From Sinonovacula constricta (lineage: Eukaryota; Mollusca; Bivalvia; Cardiida; Solecurtidae), in contig CM017572.1 in the NCBI GenBank assembly GCA_007844125.1, forward strand, positions 28,131,248 through 28,195,247: DNA of 64,000 nt, in the 5' to 3' direction. The position numbers were made by a program, and so were the translations under genes. Below the pieces are notes generated by a model that ran no database searches, was not told the DNA's origin, and saw only the letters and a list, made by a program, of their open reading frames with translations. Below, piece after piece: positions 1 to 11,192 of this stretch (the first letter of the stretch is position 1; each line of letters starts with the position of its first letter).

Positions 1-1360
1 CTTGTGTGCAGGGATCTTTTTTTCCAGTCTATTTCTTCTCTCGTCAGTATTTGTGTGATATTTGTAGATTTGAAATATTCTGGGCAGCCCCTGAAACTAG
101 TTGTGTGCTGCCACCACAGTTACAACATTTGTTGTATGGATTTTGGCATTGCTATATCCCCCCCCCCAACCGCATCTACCACATGACTCCCATGCCCCTC
201 TAAGGCTTTTCTTTATGGATGTAAATCCTATTTTAAACATACAAAAAACTAACTACAATAAATCTATAAAACTTTTAAATTTGGTGCATTAAGAAGTATA
301 ATAAATATGTTGTAAATAATTACTTAAAAATTCAAAGAGCTTAATTAAAACACAAATATGAATATATTTAAAATTCTAGTTTAAGTAGTGTAGTACTTAT
401 ATAATGTAAACTGTCTGGTTTTCTCTTTTTGTTAAATGGCTCATCACAGATTTGTTCTTTTACATTTGGCTTGCATGTGAATACCTTGGTCCTGTGCCTT
501 TTCAAATTTTTGTATATGTTGCAATGCTCATAGGACTCTGTCATATATATTCTTTTTACAAAAGAAGTAGGTAGTTAATTTGTTAATTTGATACGAATTT
601 ATTGCATCTTTAGTTGGTGTAATAAATGTATTAAATGTAGTAAATATCTAGGTATCCGGATGTGTAAAACATTGTGTATTTAATATCCTCACTAATCAAA
701 TTATTTCTGACTTATAAAATACTACCCAGTACACAGACCACTATAGTGAGTTTAACCAAGCGTAGGGTAGTTAATCAAAAGTGTATTAGGTAAATACTGT
801 GACACCCTATTAGATTGCATTCGGTCGATTGCAGATGGTGCGGTTCTTCATTGAACACCTAGTTCAAGTCTAGGATTGACCTGCAAAATTATTATTGTAG
901 TTTAAACAGTTAACTAGTAACTCTAATAGTATAGATAGTGTGACTTTGTCTGTGCAATTGTAGAGTATTGTAGTACTATTCTACCTGTGTTTTGTTATTT
1001 TGTACTCTTACCATTACCTGCTTGTTAAGGCTGATAGATGTTTTTGTTATAATTGGCTATAAGTACTAAATCAGAATGTTGTGTTACATGTATGCTATAG
1101 CCTTAGCACTGCCAGGCGGCTTAACCCCTTGGTCAGATGCAAAATGTTAACCCCTTTGTCGAATGCTGTGACTAGCAATATGACTGTAAAATGAGGTATA
1201 GTTGATCTGCTATTTCACAGATCTTGTCAAGTGGCTTTACTCCCTGGTCAATCGCTGCTACTTTAGCCAATATATCATTAGTATTGTGTTGTTGACAGGT
1301 ATGTATTCCCCTCCCCCACTGAGAACCCGCTGTCAAGAGGGCTTTCCTCCTGATCTGATG
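1..1360. other. AT-rich non-coding stretch
   Basis: I see no supported gene here. Short open frames are in low-complexity sequence with no recognisable motif. A C-run lies near 158. A 36-base stretch at 431-466 recurs with one mismatch at 40694-40729. The stretch 800-885 has a weak tRNA-like look (a B-box-like AGTTCAAGTCT) and could be an old SINE, but this is not secure. Confidence 0.5.
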
Positions 1361-1594
1361 GTAGCCCAGGATCTTGTTACTATAATGTTAGTGCCCACAG
1401 TTTGATCTGTCACATAAAATAACTTGTTGTGTTCTACGGTAGCCCAGGAGCTTGTTACTATAATGTTAGTGCCCACAGTTTGATCTGTCACATAAAATAA
1501 CTTGTTGTGTTCTACAATAGCCCAGGAGCTTGTTACTATAATGTTAGTGCCCACAGTTTGATCTGTCACATAAAATAACTTGTTGTGTTCTACA
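1361..1594. repeat. 78-bp tandem repeat, three copies
   Basis: Three near-identical head-to-tail units start at 1361, 1439 and 1517, each beginning with (G/A)TAGCCCAGGA and ending in GTTGTGTTCTAC. Because 78 is a multiple of three, a minus-strand frame stays open across all copies and gives a repeated 26-residue peptide. I read that frame as a by-product of the period and not as a gene. Confidence 0.9.
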
Positions 1595-1699
1595 TCTTTT
1601 TATAACGCTTATCAGCCTTACCCAACTCTGTTAGATAAATGGCCTGAATAATAATATGAGCAATAATATAGTTGGCCTAACGATCAACTAAATATTTCA

Positions 1700-1890
1700 A
1701 CGTGTGTGAGTATGTGTATGAGATGTATGAGGTAATAGTTGGCCAATCGACCAGCTTAATATATGTGTGTGTGTGTATGTATGTGTATTAGATGTATGAG
1801 GTAATAGTTGGCCTATCGACCAGCTAAATATATGTTTGTGTGTGTATGTGTATTAGATGTATGAGGTAATAGTTGGCCTATCGACAACTA
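1700..1890. repeat. Degenerate tandem repeat with GT-rich spacer
   Basis: About three units of roughly 70 bp, each with GATGTATGAGGTAATAGTTG followed by GCC(A/T)ATCGACCAGCT, separated by variable (TG)n runs. Length variation sits in the TG tracts. No coding potential is seen. Confidence 0.75.
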
Positions 1891-2925
1891 AGTCTACCCA
1901 ATCAACAATTATGGTGATAATATGAAACAAGGTAAACAAAACCAAATTCTAGTTTTTAGTAATAAATGTAGGTGTACCGCCTCTACTTATGAACACCATT
2001 CTTTTGGAATTTTGAAGATACGCCTATAATCTAAACAGATGGTCAAAAGTGGGTAAAACAGGACAACAATAAATATTTAGTAGTGCAATAAGTCGGAAAT
2101 TCACGAATAGCATGGGAATGGACTATGAGGGACAATATGTTGCAGTTTTGATGGTGATATTTAGAATACACGATTTCCTGAAAGCAAGACAGAACGCTGT
2201 TATTGCTGTTATTGACATATAGCACGGAGACGGCATAAACAGCCTTTGCGTGTAGTAGCCGGATGTGGAATGATGATAAACGGTCTAACGAGAAAGGCGA
2301 CTCTATAACTAGTTTTGGAAATGCCTATGGGGTGACGTCACCTACTTTAAAATGCGATCGTATTTTTAAACGGAAATTATTGTTCTATTTTAGCTGTTAA
2401 ATATTTAACACATTGTTACATTTATACTGAAGTGTTCTGCTTCTTGTGTAGTGTCATTTAAAGAACTACCACATAAGCAAAAATAAACATAGAAGCTATA
2501 AAAGTAACAGGTAAAATTTTACGCATATCGATAATCTAATTCTTATTTTCAAATTGCAGGAGTGCACTGTTAGAGGGGGTTTTGTCCCCCGCCCTCAGTC
2601 GGCCCAATTTTTCTCTACTATATTTATTGAGAACTGGCATGATCACACACATTTTGTTCTTGTCACCAATATACCCCATTATATTTTGATACTTGTATTA
2701 CTTGCACAAGTAGAGACGTTATCTGTTTTACACATTATTTATTGATCAACAATACAAAGTACATGGTAATAAATACACAATAGCAGTTTTAAAACAACGA
2801 AGCCAACTAACTTTATTTCTGTTGGTATCTTTCAAACAACAACATCAAGGTCTCAATACATAATATCATTCTTCCGCACTGCTAATAGTTAAGAATACAC
2901 AAAATATAATGTTATTTCTGTCTCC
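1891..2925. other. Non-coding spacer
   Basis: AT-rich sequence. The short open frames at 2043-2225 (minus) and 2554-2745 (plus) show no domain or compositional sign of coding. A splice-acceptor-like TTTTCAAATTGCAG lies just before 2560, but no partner exon is visible. Confidence 0.45.
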
Positions 2926-2927
2926 TA

Positions 2928-2975
2928 TCAACCCCCCCCCCCCCCCCACTCACGCCCCACCCCCCCCCCCCCACC
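2928..2975. repeat. Poly-C tracts
   Basis: Two C-runs of more than a dozen bases separated by CACTCACGCCCCA. The proline-rich open frame across them (2909-3148) is a composition artefact. Confidence 0.9.
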
Positions 2976-3299
2976 CCAAACAAAAACAAAGCTGCACTCA
3001 AAAAATACTCCACTTTCAGCGACGAAAGCCAAACAACTTTGAAAAGAAATTGGCGTCATCCTTCTGCAGATCCTCAAAAGACAGCCTCTGGCCTCTCTAC
3101 CATGTTGGACCTGTCAGGGAGGGAAGGCTGGTCGCCTCGAGAGCTTGATGGTGTCACCCTTGGGTCAGTGCTAGACCCAGATCCTGTTATAAGAAATATT
3201 CATCATCAGCAAAAATATCAATCACCATGACTCTCATCATTTAACTAAGATTTTTAATTTAATCTATTGTTCGTCCTTTGTTACATCCCATATACATAA

Positions 3300-3497
3300 T
3301 TTTGGTCATATTGGCAACTTCTAGCTAATTATTGGTGAAGTCACCACCAGACCTATGATTAGGTAGAACCACTGGCGCAACACATGTAAGCTGGAAAACT
3401 CCCCCACATGAAAGTTCTTGCTGCGACCGGGAATCGAACCCACGCGTTGCCGGAGAGTTACAAGTCAGTGGCTCTAACCTATTGGCCTCGGGCTTAA
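3300..3497 (-). mobile_element. tRNA-derived SINE (family C), minus strand
   Basis: Read on the minus strand, the right part is tRNA-like. GGTTAGAGCCACTGACTTG resembles an A box region, and GGGTTCGATTCCC at about 3428-3440 is a close match to a polymerase III B box. The body downstream includes GAACTTTCATG and GCCAGTGGTTCTACC, matching in outline the elements at 51962-52054 and 54749-54970. It is diverged, and no target-site duplication was identified. Confidence 0.6.
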
Positions 3498-4139
3498 ATT
3501 CTCTCAGGAAAATGATTTTGATTTCAATTTTATCCTACTCCCCCACCTACCTATAGTAGGTTGATCACATGTGGTGATGGTGGTAATCACTCCCTGAGGA
3601 TCCGCGCGACTCACTGGGGTGCAGGTTCGACCATGGATCTATCAGCATGCCGTAGTGTTCTTATCGACTCTCCACTGAACAGAGAAATGCAATAAAATTT
3701 ACATTGTCAATCTACCTTAAAAATAACATTCTTCAGAATAAAAGAAAATATTAATATCTTAATAAGTAAATGTTCCATGAGGAATAATCAGAAGAAGAAA
3801 AAAGTCAGCATTTCAAAATGGCATGGATACCTGCAATTTAGGTACGTATGTTTTATTTAAGACATATACTCCTAAGATTTATGGCTTTCCCTCAGTCACC
3901 GTGGCAACCAACAACAAAATTCACCTCTTCATCTTCCTCTTCATCCACAATGTACAGTGCTGGATTGAAGAATGGATCTGTAAGAAAATAGCTTTTACGT
4001 TTTAACTTATAACACATGAAAACCCTGTTTAATAACAGCTCTGGAAGCACAGTAAGTAGAAGGTTCTAGGCGCTTTAAGCTCTTTTTCTAGCAGATGTTC
4101 CACACAATTCTTTTGAAAGTTTAAATTGTAGATCTTGTA

Positions 4140-5110
4140 TAGATTTGTGTTCAGGTGAGCTAAAACAATCAAAGTAAATACATGATACATGTTAGTATCT
4201 CTATCAAACACAGGTTTTACATTCTACATTCAAATAAATAAACATAAGTACTATAGTATACAAGAAAAGTCGTTGATGCGAAGCATAAAAGGCGATGCAA
4301 AAAGTGGAAGAGGTAAATAGAATAAAGCAATAAGTGAGCAAGTAACAAAGACATTTGAAACGTTAGGGTTTTTATTTGAAAGTTCTCAGTATATATAAAT
4401 CCCGAGAAAAAGTATGTATAACTTATAATCATGAGGCCATATAATGGTTTAAAACAAAATAAAACGCAAAAATCTGACACCATTTAAGGGGTTTGCATAT
4501 GTAACATATGTTAAAAAAAAAGTTGCAAATTTATAATAATTGACTATAAAACTAAAGTGTACAAGCAGAAAGTGCACATGTGCAGCAGCTTCATATTTCA
4601 CAAATAAGTATTGTTCAGATAGAATTTTTCTCGAACGTAGTATGTTGTTTCTTTCTCAGTATCATATTGGTTATTTTCAAAGTTACTTTCAAAGCTACAG
4701 ACACACAAAAATAAATAAATATGAAAAATAATAACTAAAATAGAACACCGTTTAACGAATTCGGACCCGTATTTTATTAGATACTTTTGTTTTAAAACGT
4801 CAGCAAAACAAATTTTTCTATACATGTGCCAATTTCAGTGAGCATTCCATATATAGGCATCGCGCTCCAGCGCGTCGCCAAATTATTAAAACATCTAGTT
4901 TAAGCTATGTTCTAGAAACAATTCCCAATTCCAATAACAATAATTGGTATCATGTTTTAAATGGTTAATCAGCATAAAGGCCCCATTCAGGAAGGAATGA
5001 TTTATTCACATATAAACAAAACAACGCTTTTCTTGAGTTTTCGCCAAAACGTTCATTAAATCTATCGAAAACGTATCGCATTTAGTCCCCCGATTACGTC
5101 AGAGTTGGTT
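4140..5110. repeat. Duplication block C (partial third copy)
   Basis: 4150-4260 and 4885-5105 align with 55400-55510 and 55530-55730 in block B, and with 18080-18350 in block A. Shared words include GCATCTCTATCAAACACAG, TAAGCTATGTTCTAG/TAAGCTATATTCTAAC and TGGTTAATCAGCA. Roughly 620 bp at 4261-4880 interrupts the match and has no counterpart in B. No NHL exon survives near this copy. The short open frames inside (4029-4211, 4217-4483, 4598-4825) are not conserved as proteins between copies. Confidence 0.8.
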
Positions 5111-5930
5111 TGAAGCGAGTTGTCTCGCATTCGCTGAATCCACCGTGCTATTTTCGTGGAATAATTATTTGTACATGGAAATTAGACACTATGTTAAGAT
5201 TAGAGCTGTATTTTTTATATTTATTTATGGATGACAAGCAGTTATCGACACCATGGGTAACATGGGCGTACAATAATTTGTACGTTCAAACATTGGTTAA
5301 AATTATACCGGCTTAAGAAATCCAACAATTAACATATATTAATCTATATACAGTACATGCAAATTCCCAATATTATAAAAAAAAATCGAGCCTGTCGTAA
5401 TTTTTATTTTAATTTTTGTTATATATAACAGAGAATAGGAAAGACTGGTTAACATGTGGACAATGAGACCAATAATTTATTTCCGTGGTCTTGTGTATAT
5501 AATTATAGTTACTACATATATTGTTATCCTCCACAAGCACCATAGAAACAGAGCTGTAAGAGTTCCATTAAAACAGCAAGAAGATCAAACAAAAAGAAGG
5601 GAATGAATAGACATATATCTACCCATGGTTGTCAATTACAAAGGTCTTCACCCATTCTATATAGAGTAAGATTATTTTTTAAGTATTTTATTTATTTTAA
5701 AAGAAGAAATGTAGAGATTACTGGCAGGTATTTGAAGTACTATTAAATATTTATAAATATATTTAATCTTATTAAATGTATGGACAGGCCCGTGTCCCTC
5801 CGAGGTACTGTTAGGCGATAATATTATGATGCGGGAGAATAGATTTGGCATTATTCCCCACTAGATGCATCAGCTGTCCGACGAACCCCGTGCGGCGCCC
5901 CGCTCCTGATCAGAATCTACAGGCCGACCT
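5111..5930. other. Non-coding spacer
   Basis: AT-rich sequence beyond the end of duplication block C, with a more GC-rich patch from 5790. No domain-bearing frame or RNA gene is visible. Confidence 0.45.
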
Positions 5931-6135
5931 ATCTATACATAGCGCGTGACGTCACTACGTTAAAGTCATTTTGACCGTGGGTTGACGCAACGCAGGCCGA
6001 CAGCATGGTAAAAGTAGCCTCTAAACCATACAACTTACAATCTCCTCACAGCGATTACGTCACGCGTTGCTACTTAAATCTCTGCCCCCAGCAAAGATCA
6101 CGTGACGATAGAGTATCACGTGAAGTAAACATGGC
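5931..6135. promoter_or_regulatory. Promoter-like CRE / E-box cluster
   Basis: A GC-richer island contains a perfect CRE octamer TGACGTCA at 5947-5954, a second CRE-like ATTACGTCACG near 6056, and two CACGTG E-boxes at 6099-6104 and 6118-6123. It is followed by AAACATGGCGGCC, a good initiation context at 6129-6141, but that frame stops after a few codons (ATATGA). It may be a promoter with an upstream start codon whose downstream exons were separated by transposon insertion. The functional reading is inference. Confidence 0.35.
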
Positions 6136-6396
6136 GGCCTCCACAAACTTTAAAATATGACTTTCATAATTTCGTATTTTTTCATATTTTAAGTTACTTT
6201 TTATTTTTAATATGATAAATTAATATTTTTAAAGGAAAGATACTATGTTTTGAGGAGATAAGTCCAGAAAAAATAAAAATAAAAAAAAACTGTCCGCCTG
6301 TATTTGGGCGAAAAAACTTGCTGGTGGCAGTGATATAATGTACTGTCAAGGGAAGTAATCACTGCGGGGAGTTTGATACAACTTAATGTTGAGTTA

Positions 6397-6401
6397 ACTT
6401 A
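6397..6401. repeat. Left target-site duplication of the hAT element
   Basis: ACTTA directly precedes the terminal CAGG at 6402 and is repeated directly after the terminal CCTG at 9950-9954. Confidence 0.65.
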
Positions 6402-6598
6402 CAGGCGCGTAGCTGCCTTTACGCCAAAAAGCCCGGGCTTGCACATTATTTTCCCGATTTGACTTTTCTTTAAATCAATAATTAGTTTTTCTGTATATTA
6501 TACACGATAATAATGTAGATCTATAGAAGTTAACACGACCCATGATTTAAGCTGATTCAATAACATGACACTCTAAGCCGTAAACTGTATGCGATCAT

Positions 6599-6653
6599 AA
6601 ACATGACGTCACTACTAGTATGTCATCCGCTGTATAGTAGTGACGTCATGTTT
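6599..6653. promoter_or_regulatory. Perfect 19-bp inverted repeat carrying two CRE octamers
   Basis: The arms 6599-6617 and 6635-6653 are exact reverse complements with a 17-base loop. Each arm contains the palindromic CRE TGACGTCA (6604-6611 and 6641-6648). It sits 69 bases before the transposase start codon inside the hAT element, so a role in transposase transcription is plausible but inferred. Confidence 0.75.
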
Positions 6654-6721
6654 TCAATTTTTTAATAATTCATGGTGGTCGGTCGGGCCGGACTCTTATA
6701 AAAATGAAGTAAACAAAACAT

Positions 6722-7014
6722 ATGACACTGGACAAGATGTTCAAGCGGATGTCAGAAACCGGGACAGCGACTTCGTGCCCAGAAACAACCGGCGCGGCAC
6801 CTTCGGAGCATGCAAACAGCATGGACATAGATCTATCTGGCAAAGAATCTGACAATATCAAACCTGTACAGGCTCAGTCAGTTAAGTCTACAATCAGTGG
6901 TCCTTCATATCCTGATATAGCTACTGTGGCACGTGGAGAACTTGAAGCAGAGTGGAAATTGTCGATTTTGAAAGACGCATGGACTGACTGCCATCTGTTC
7001 AATTTCCACTCAAG
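6722..7014 (+). pseudogene. hAT transposase (ZMYM1-like), exon 1
   Basis: This exon encodes the N-terminal 97 residues of the transposase plus two bases of a split codon. The chosen ATG is the first in frame and is followed by LDKMFKRM, resembling the short basic and hydrophobic start of TTF-type zinc-finger hAT proteins. A low-complexity Ser/Thr/Glu linker follows, and the exon ends near WTDCHLFNFHSR. The donor is CAAG|GTACGT. The phase (two bases left over) matches the acceptor at 7674 exactly, so Arg is completed across the junction. Upstream lie the CRE inverted repeat and the left transposon end. The exon itself is intact; the gene is called a pseudogene because of lesions in exon 2. Confidence 0.8.
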
Positions 7015-7673
7015 GTACGTTTTGTTGTCTTCTTTCGAATGCATTACAGACAACACGTAGATCTATTTTCACAAAATCAAGGCGCATATCTCCGTAAATA
7101 TTAACTGTGGCTGGATGAAACTACCCAGGTGCACAAGTCCCTAAAGGTTCAAGTTTGTAGTAAAAATGCTTTTAGAGTTATGCGCGACACAAACATTTCG
7201 GGACGGACGTACTTTCAGAGCTACATTATAAATGGGGTTTGACTTTCCTTTTGTTCAAAGCAGTGTGAATTATTTTGTTCAAATGTAGCTCTGGTGTGTG
7301 CGGACATACGCACGCATGGACGGACAGACAGACGGACAAAGGCTATTCTATATGCCCCCCTCTTTTAGTGGTGGGGGGCATAATAAACATCAGAACATAT
7401 ATTTTCGATTAGTATTTTTGGAGATTGCTTTTTTTCCAATATCCAGGTCAGCTAATCTAACCCTTTCCTCCACAAGCTATTTTAGACTAATCCACAAGAA
7501 AAGAATCTGATGAAAATTGGGAAAATCTAGGCAAAAGAAAAATGCCATTTTTGAATTATATTGAAATCATTGTAGGAAATGGAGCATTAGCTCGGTAATA
7601 GCCATCAGTTACAGGGGCGCTAAAATGCGCTTGTGTGGAGTAAAGGGTTAATTGTTGTTTTCCTCTTTTGCAG
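7015..7673 (+). other. Intron of the hAT transposase, with an inserted repeat
   Basis: The intron starts with GTACGT and ends TTTTGCAG. It contains, around 7290-7385, a GGACGGACAGACAGACGGAC run followed by ATGCCCCCC...GGGGGGCAT, a short inverted pair. Many molluscan dispersed repeats look like this. No coding frame of note is present. Confidence 0.6.
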
Positions 7674-9731
7674 AAGCATCCATGGGAAAATGAGAAAGCT
7701 GTCATCAAGCTGGTTGATAGACCACCCCTGGCTCAGATACTCGATTTCTACAGATGCCTTATTCTGCGCGCCCTGTTTCGTATTCGGGCGGAAAGATGCG
7801 AAGGAGAAAACTTTCATTAGTACACCAGTGAAGGATTGGTCCAACCTAGCTAGTTACGTCAAGCGGCACGAAATAGCAGAGTCAAACCACCACAATGTTA
7901 CAGCTATGGCAGAACACTTTCTTGATATACAATCAGGTAAGATGGAACCAATCACAAGTTCTGTATCTGACAGTCACAAACGACTAGTGGAGCAGAACCG
8001 CCATATTCTCAAGAAAATTATAGAAGTGATCGTCCTTTGTGGTAAGCAAAATATTGCTGTCAGAGGTAACACCGAAGAACGAAGCAGTTTTCTAGCCATA
8101 CTGTATTCAAAGGCAACAAATGACCCTATCCTAGCCCAGCATCTTAATGTTCCAGAAAATCGTAGGGCAACGTACACATCGCCCGACATACAAAACGAAC
8201 TGATCTGTCTGTGTGCTGAGCAGATACAGAACGAAATTGTGCAGGCTTGCAATGATGCAGTTTGTTTCGCTCTTATTGCCGATGAATCAACCGACAAGTC
8301 GACAAAAGAACAGGTGTCCGTGTGTCTGCGATTTGTCCACGTGGAAGCGGTTCCCAGCAGTTCAGAGTCCGTGAAGATTTTCTTGGGTTTGTTCAAGCAC
8401 GTAGAACAACTGGCGAGGTATTGGCAGAACTACTCTTGACCTCACTTGAAAGTCACGGAATCCAAGTCGATAAGATGCGGTCTTAGGCTTATGATGGTGC
8501 CGCAAATATGTCCGGTAAACACAGGGGCGTGCAGGCACGAATTCGTCAACGTATTCCGTCTGCGCTCTATGTACACTGTAGAGCCCACTGCCTCAATCTA
8601 GCAGTCATGCATAGCAGTAAGGACCCGTGCATTAGGTCAGTGATGACGACTGTTCAAGAGGTAGGGTTTGCCTTCGACTATTCAGCAAAAAGACTTGCCT
8701 TCTTTGCTGATGAACTTGCTGCTAACGATGACGCACAGGAGAAGCTGAAAAAACGCACCAAACTCAGAACCCTATGTGAGACTAGGTGGACAAGCCGGGC
8801 CGATGCACTCACAACTTTCAAGTCCGCATACAGCGTTGTGGTTCATGCCCTGGAGCAACTACAGGAGGACGGCGATGACAAGGCAGGCCAACACTTTGCG
8901 TCAATCATGAAGTTTGACTTCATAATCGGACTTGTTGTTGCTGAACATGTGATGCAAAGTACAGTCCCTCTGTCTTATCTCCTCCAGGCAGTCGACTGTG
9001 ATTTACTTGAGGCCACACGAGAAAGCCAGACCCTCATCCGCCAGTTCCAAAACGAAAGGGCAGACCCTAATGTTTGGGAAGCATTGTTTCAATGCGCCAA
9101 AGATATTGGAGCAGAATTTGAGCTTGAACCTTCAATGCCCCGTCTGGCTCAACGCCAACGAAACCGAGCAAATCCACCGGCCAATGACCCACAACAGTAT
9201 TGGCAGCGAGCTCTCTACTTCCCTTTCTTGGACCATTTGTGTCAAGAACTTAGCGACAGATTGCTTGTGGCTGAGGAAAGATTCCGTGCACAGTACTTGA
9301 TTCCATCCAAGTTGAACCTTTGCACAGAAGAAATGGTAGATCTCATTTTTGCGGGGTATTTGGTGGACCTACCGCAAGGAAACCAGTCCTTCCATAACGA
9401 AGTTAGGCGATGGAAGGCTAGATGGCAGTTGATGGATGAAAATGACAAACAAAGCAAATTGGGTGAAACTGTTGCATCCATCAATCCTGATCTTTACCCG
9501 GGAATTTATACCGTACTCACCATTCTTCTGACCATGCCGGCATCATCTGCTACTGCTGAACGGAGCTTTAGCGTTATGCGCAGGGTGAAAAGCTACCTGA
9601 GGTCAACCATGCGTACAGAGCGCATGACAGGACTAGCGCTGATGCATGTGTATCGGGATGTGAACATTGACATTGACCAAGTAGTGATGAAATTCGCTGG
9701 AAGCAAAAGCCGAAGATTGGACTTTGTTTAA
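7674..9731 (+). pseudogene. hAT transposase (ZMYM1-like), exon 2, with one frameshift and one stop
   Basis: This exon holds a TTF-type zinc finger (WLIDHPWLRYS...FCAPCFVFG), a DUF4371-like RNase-H-fold half with the acidic motif ADESTD, then YDGAANMSGKH carrying the second catalytic Asp. CETRWTSR and a C-terminal hAT dimerisation region (SSATAERSFSVMRRVKSYLR, then LALMHVYRD) follow. Two lesions break it. A single base is missing in the T-run at 8388-8390, shifting the frame just before VQARRTTGEVL. A TAG at 8484-8486 replaces one codon right before AYDGAANMSG. Everything downstream to the TAA at 9731 is open and well conserved. Length without the lesions would be close to 780 residues, normal for the family. 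Poly(A) signals AATAAA start 15 bases after the stop. Confidence 0.92.
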
Positions 9732-9857
9732 TTAATTCGTTCAAAAATAAATAAATCACACGTTAACACACAATTTTGTTTCAGTATTTTAATGCAGTTA
9801 AACAGTTCAAAAAGGCGTCAGATGTCACCATTTACATTCTAAGGTTTCAAAATTTTC

Positions 9858-9900
9858 GGGGGGGGGGGGGGGGGGGGGGGGCATGCCCCCAAACCCCCCT
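9858..9900. repeat. Poly-G run and complementary C-runs at the hAT 3' end
   Basis: A run of more than twenty G is followed by CATGCCCCCAAACCCCCCTAG, which can fold back on the G-run. This arrangement is frequent next to the 3' terminus of hAT elements. Confidence 0.8.
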
Positions 9901-9954
9901 AGCGTGTCAATTAGGCTTGCACATTGCTTTTGGCTCAGCTACGGGCCTGACTTA

Positions 9955-10278
9955 ACACCTTCATATATTCTAATAATAATCGTGGTGTAACTATCATAAA
10001 GCATAAAAATAATGATTACTATGTATATGAGAAATTGTTTAGTACAATTGATGCTATGTTAATTGCCCTGAGATATTTTAAGGATAATCAACTTCCTTTC
10101 ACGATGTTTCGCCATTTTGCAGAGGCCATGTGTTGCCGAGCTGGATTAAATTCTTTTTAAAACACATGTAGATTGTTCTAACCTTGTTTAGAGATTTCGC
10201 ACGGATTTAGCGTGTGGTCTGTTACTATGACCAGGTGCCTTTTTAATGAATGAAAGTTAAGTGTCCTAGTTTTTACAG
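9955..10278. other. Non-coding spacer
   Basis: AT-rich flank right of the hAT element. Nothing recognisable. Confidence 0.45.
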
Positions 10279-10351
10279 ATTACGTATGGTCATTTTAACG
10301 ACCTTCACCTTTTCCACCCCACATCTCTCACACTATTCGAGGAGGATGCAG
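10279..10351 (+). CDS. Candidate orphan internal exon (73 nt)
   Basis: A 73-base stretch is framed by a good acceptor (TTTTTACAG) and a near-consensus donor (GCAG|GTAAGT). In frame 1 it has no stop and reads as ordinary protein, including YGHFNDLHLFHP and LFEEDA, ending one base into a codon. I do not recognise the family and see no partner exon on this strand within several kilobases. It could be an exon of a gene whose other exons lie outside the window, a remnant, or chance. Confidence 0.35.
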
Positions 10352-11190
10352 GTAAGTAGAGTTTATTCTATTAAATTGTTTACTTTGAATATAACATATA
10401 ATTTAGGATATATATATATAACATAGGTACATTAATACAAGAGATAAAATAACCAACTCATATTATATTAGCAATGATATGTATTTTGTTTGATTTATTA
10501 TTTGTAGGATACAACCTTTGCTCCCTGTTCAGGTTGGAGTACTTATTCAAATTGACACATATTTCAATTAATTATAGATAATTAAACAGCATGTAATATC
10601 AGTATTGTAGTAAAATATATAATCCGCTTATATTAGTTATAATCATCAATAATAGACAGTAAATATTCTAGTGGGTCGTAAAAGGATTTCTGACTAAACG
10701 CTTCTTTGGTAGAACCAGCGTCTTTGTTTTAAATCTTGAGATTGTTCACATGAACGGGATTTGTGGCTAATTTATTTAGTCGATGGCTCACTCAACAGAT
10801 CTTAAAATGTATTTTCAGAAATATATGATATATATAAGATAGAATAGACGGGTTAATATATGCACTTTATGTTTTTATTATACCATTTATTATCTTTTAC
10901 CTGTCTGTGTACACCTCGGAGCAGAGTAGACGAGTTTTATAACAGATAAAGACAACACAATAGAGAGTAAAAGGAAACAGAGCCGAGAATTTAACCATAT
11001 TTGACAACTGCATAAAGCAGAGGTAGTCATCGGCCCTGAGAAGGAAGTATTTTAAGGGATGGTGCTTTCCGTGTGGAAATTTATTTTTAGGTTGGGTATC
11101 TATGTTTCCGTATTGTTGAGATTAGTTGCCATGGACTAAATTATGACACTGTCATTTTCCATATACTTTCAAAGGCACCTGGTAATCATC
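10352..11190. other. Non-coding spacer
   Basis: AT-rich sequence with a short TA run near 10411. No supported feature. Confidence 0.45.
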
Positions 11191-11192
11191 GG

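Larger units (their letters stand above)
6402..9949 (+). mobile_element. Complete hAT-superfamily DNA transposon, non-autonomous by mutation
   Basis: The element runs between inverted termini: left CAGGCGCGTAGCTG at 6402-6415 and right (read inward) CAGGCCCGTAGCTG ending at 9949. They differ at one base in fourteen. A 5-bp ACTTA repeat flanks both ends. The element is about 3.55 kb, carries one plus-strand transposase gene with a single intron, and ends with the G-run/GCATGCCCCC/C-run motif that I associate with hAT 3' ends (9858-9900). The subterminal word GGCTTGCACATT occurs in direct orientation near both ends (6435 and 9914). The intact ends and only two disabling lesions suggest a fairly recent insertion. 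Confidence 0.88.

Noticed and set aside
1333..1569. 78-residue repeated protein on the minus strand
   Set aside because: It exactly mirrors three 78-bp tandem units and has no independent coding evidence.
2909..3148. Proline-rich protein
   Set aside because: Its sequence comes from two poly-C runs. There is no support outside them.
4217..4483. 88-residue minus-strand frame
   Set aside because: It spans the edge of the insertion in duplication block C and is absent from blocks A and B. Hydrophobic residues reflect AT-rich codons.
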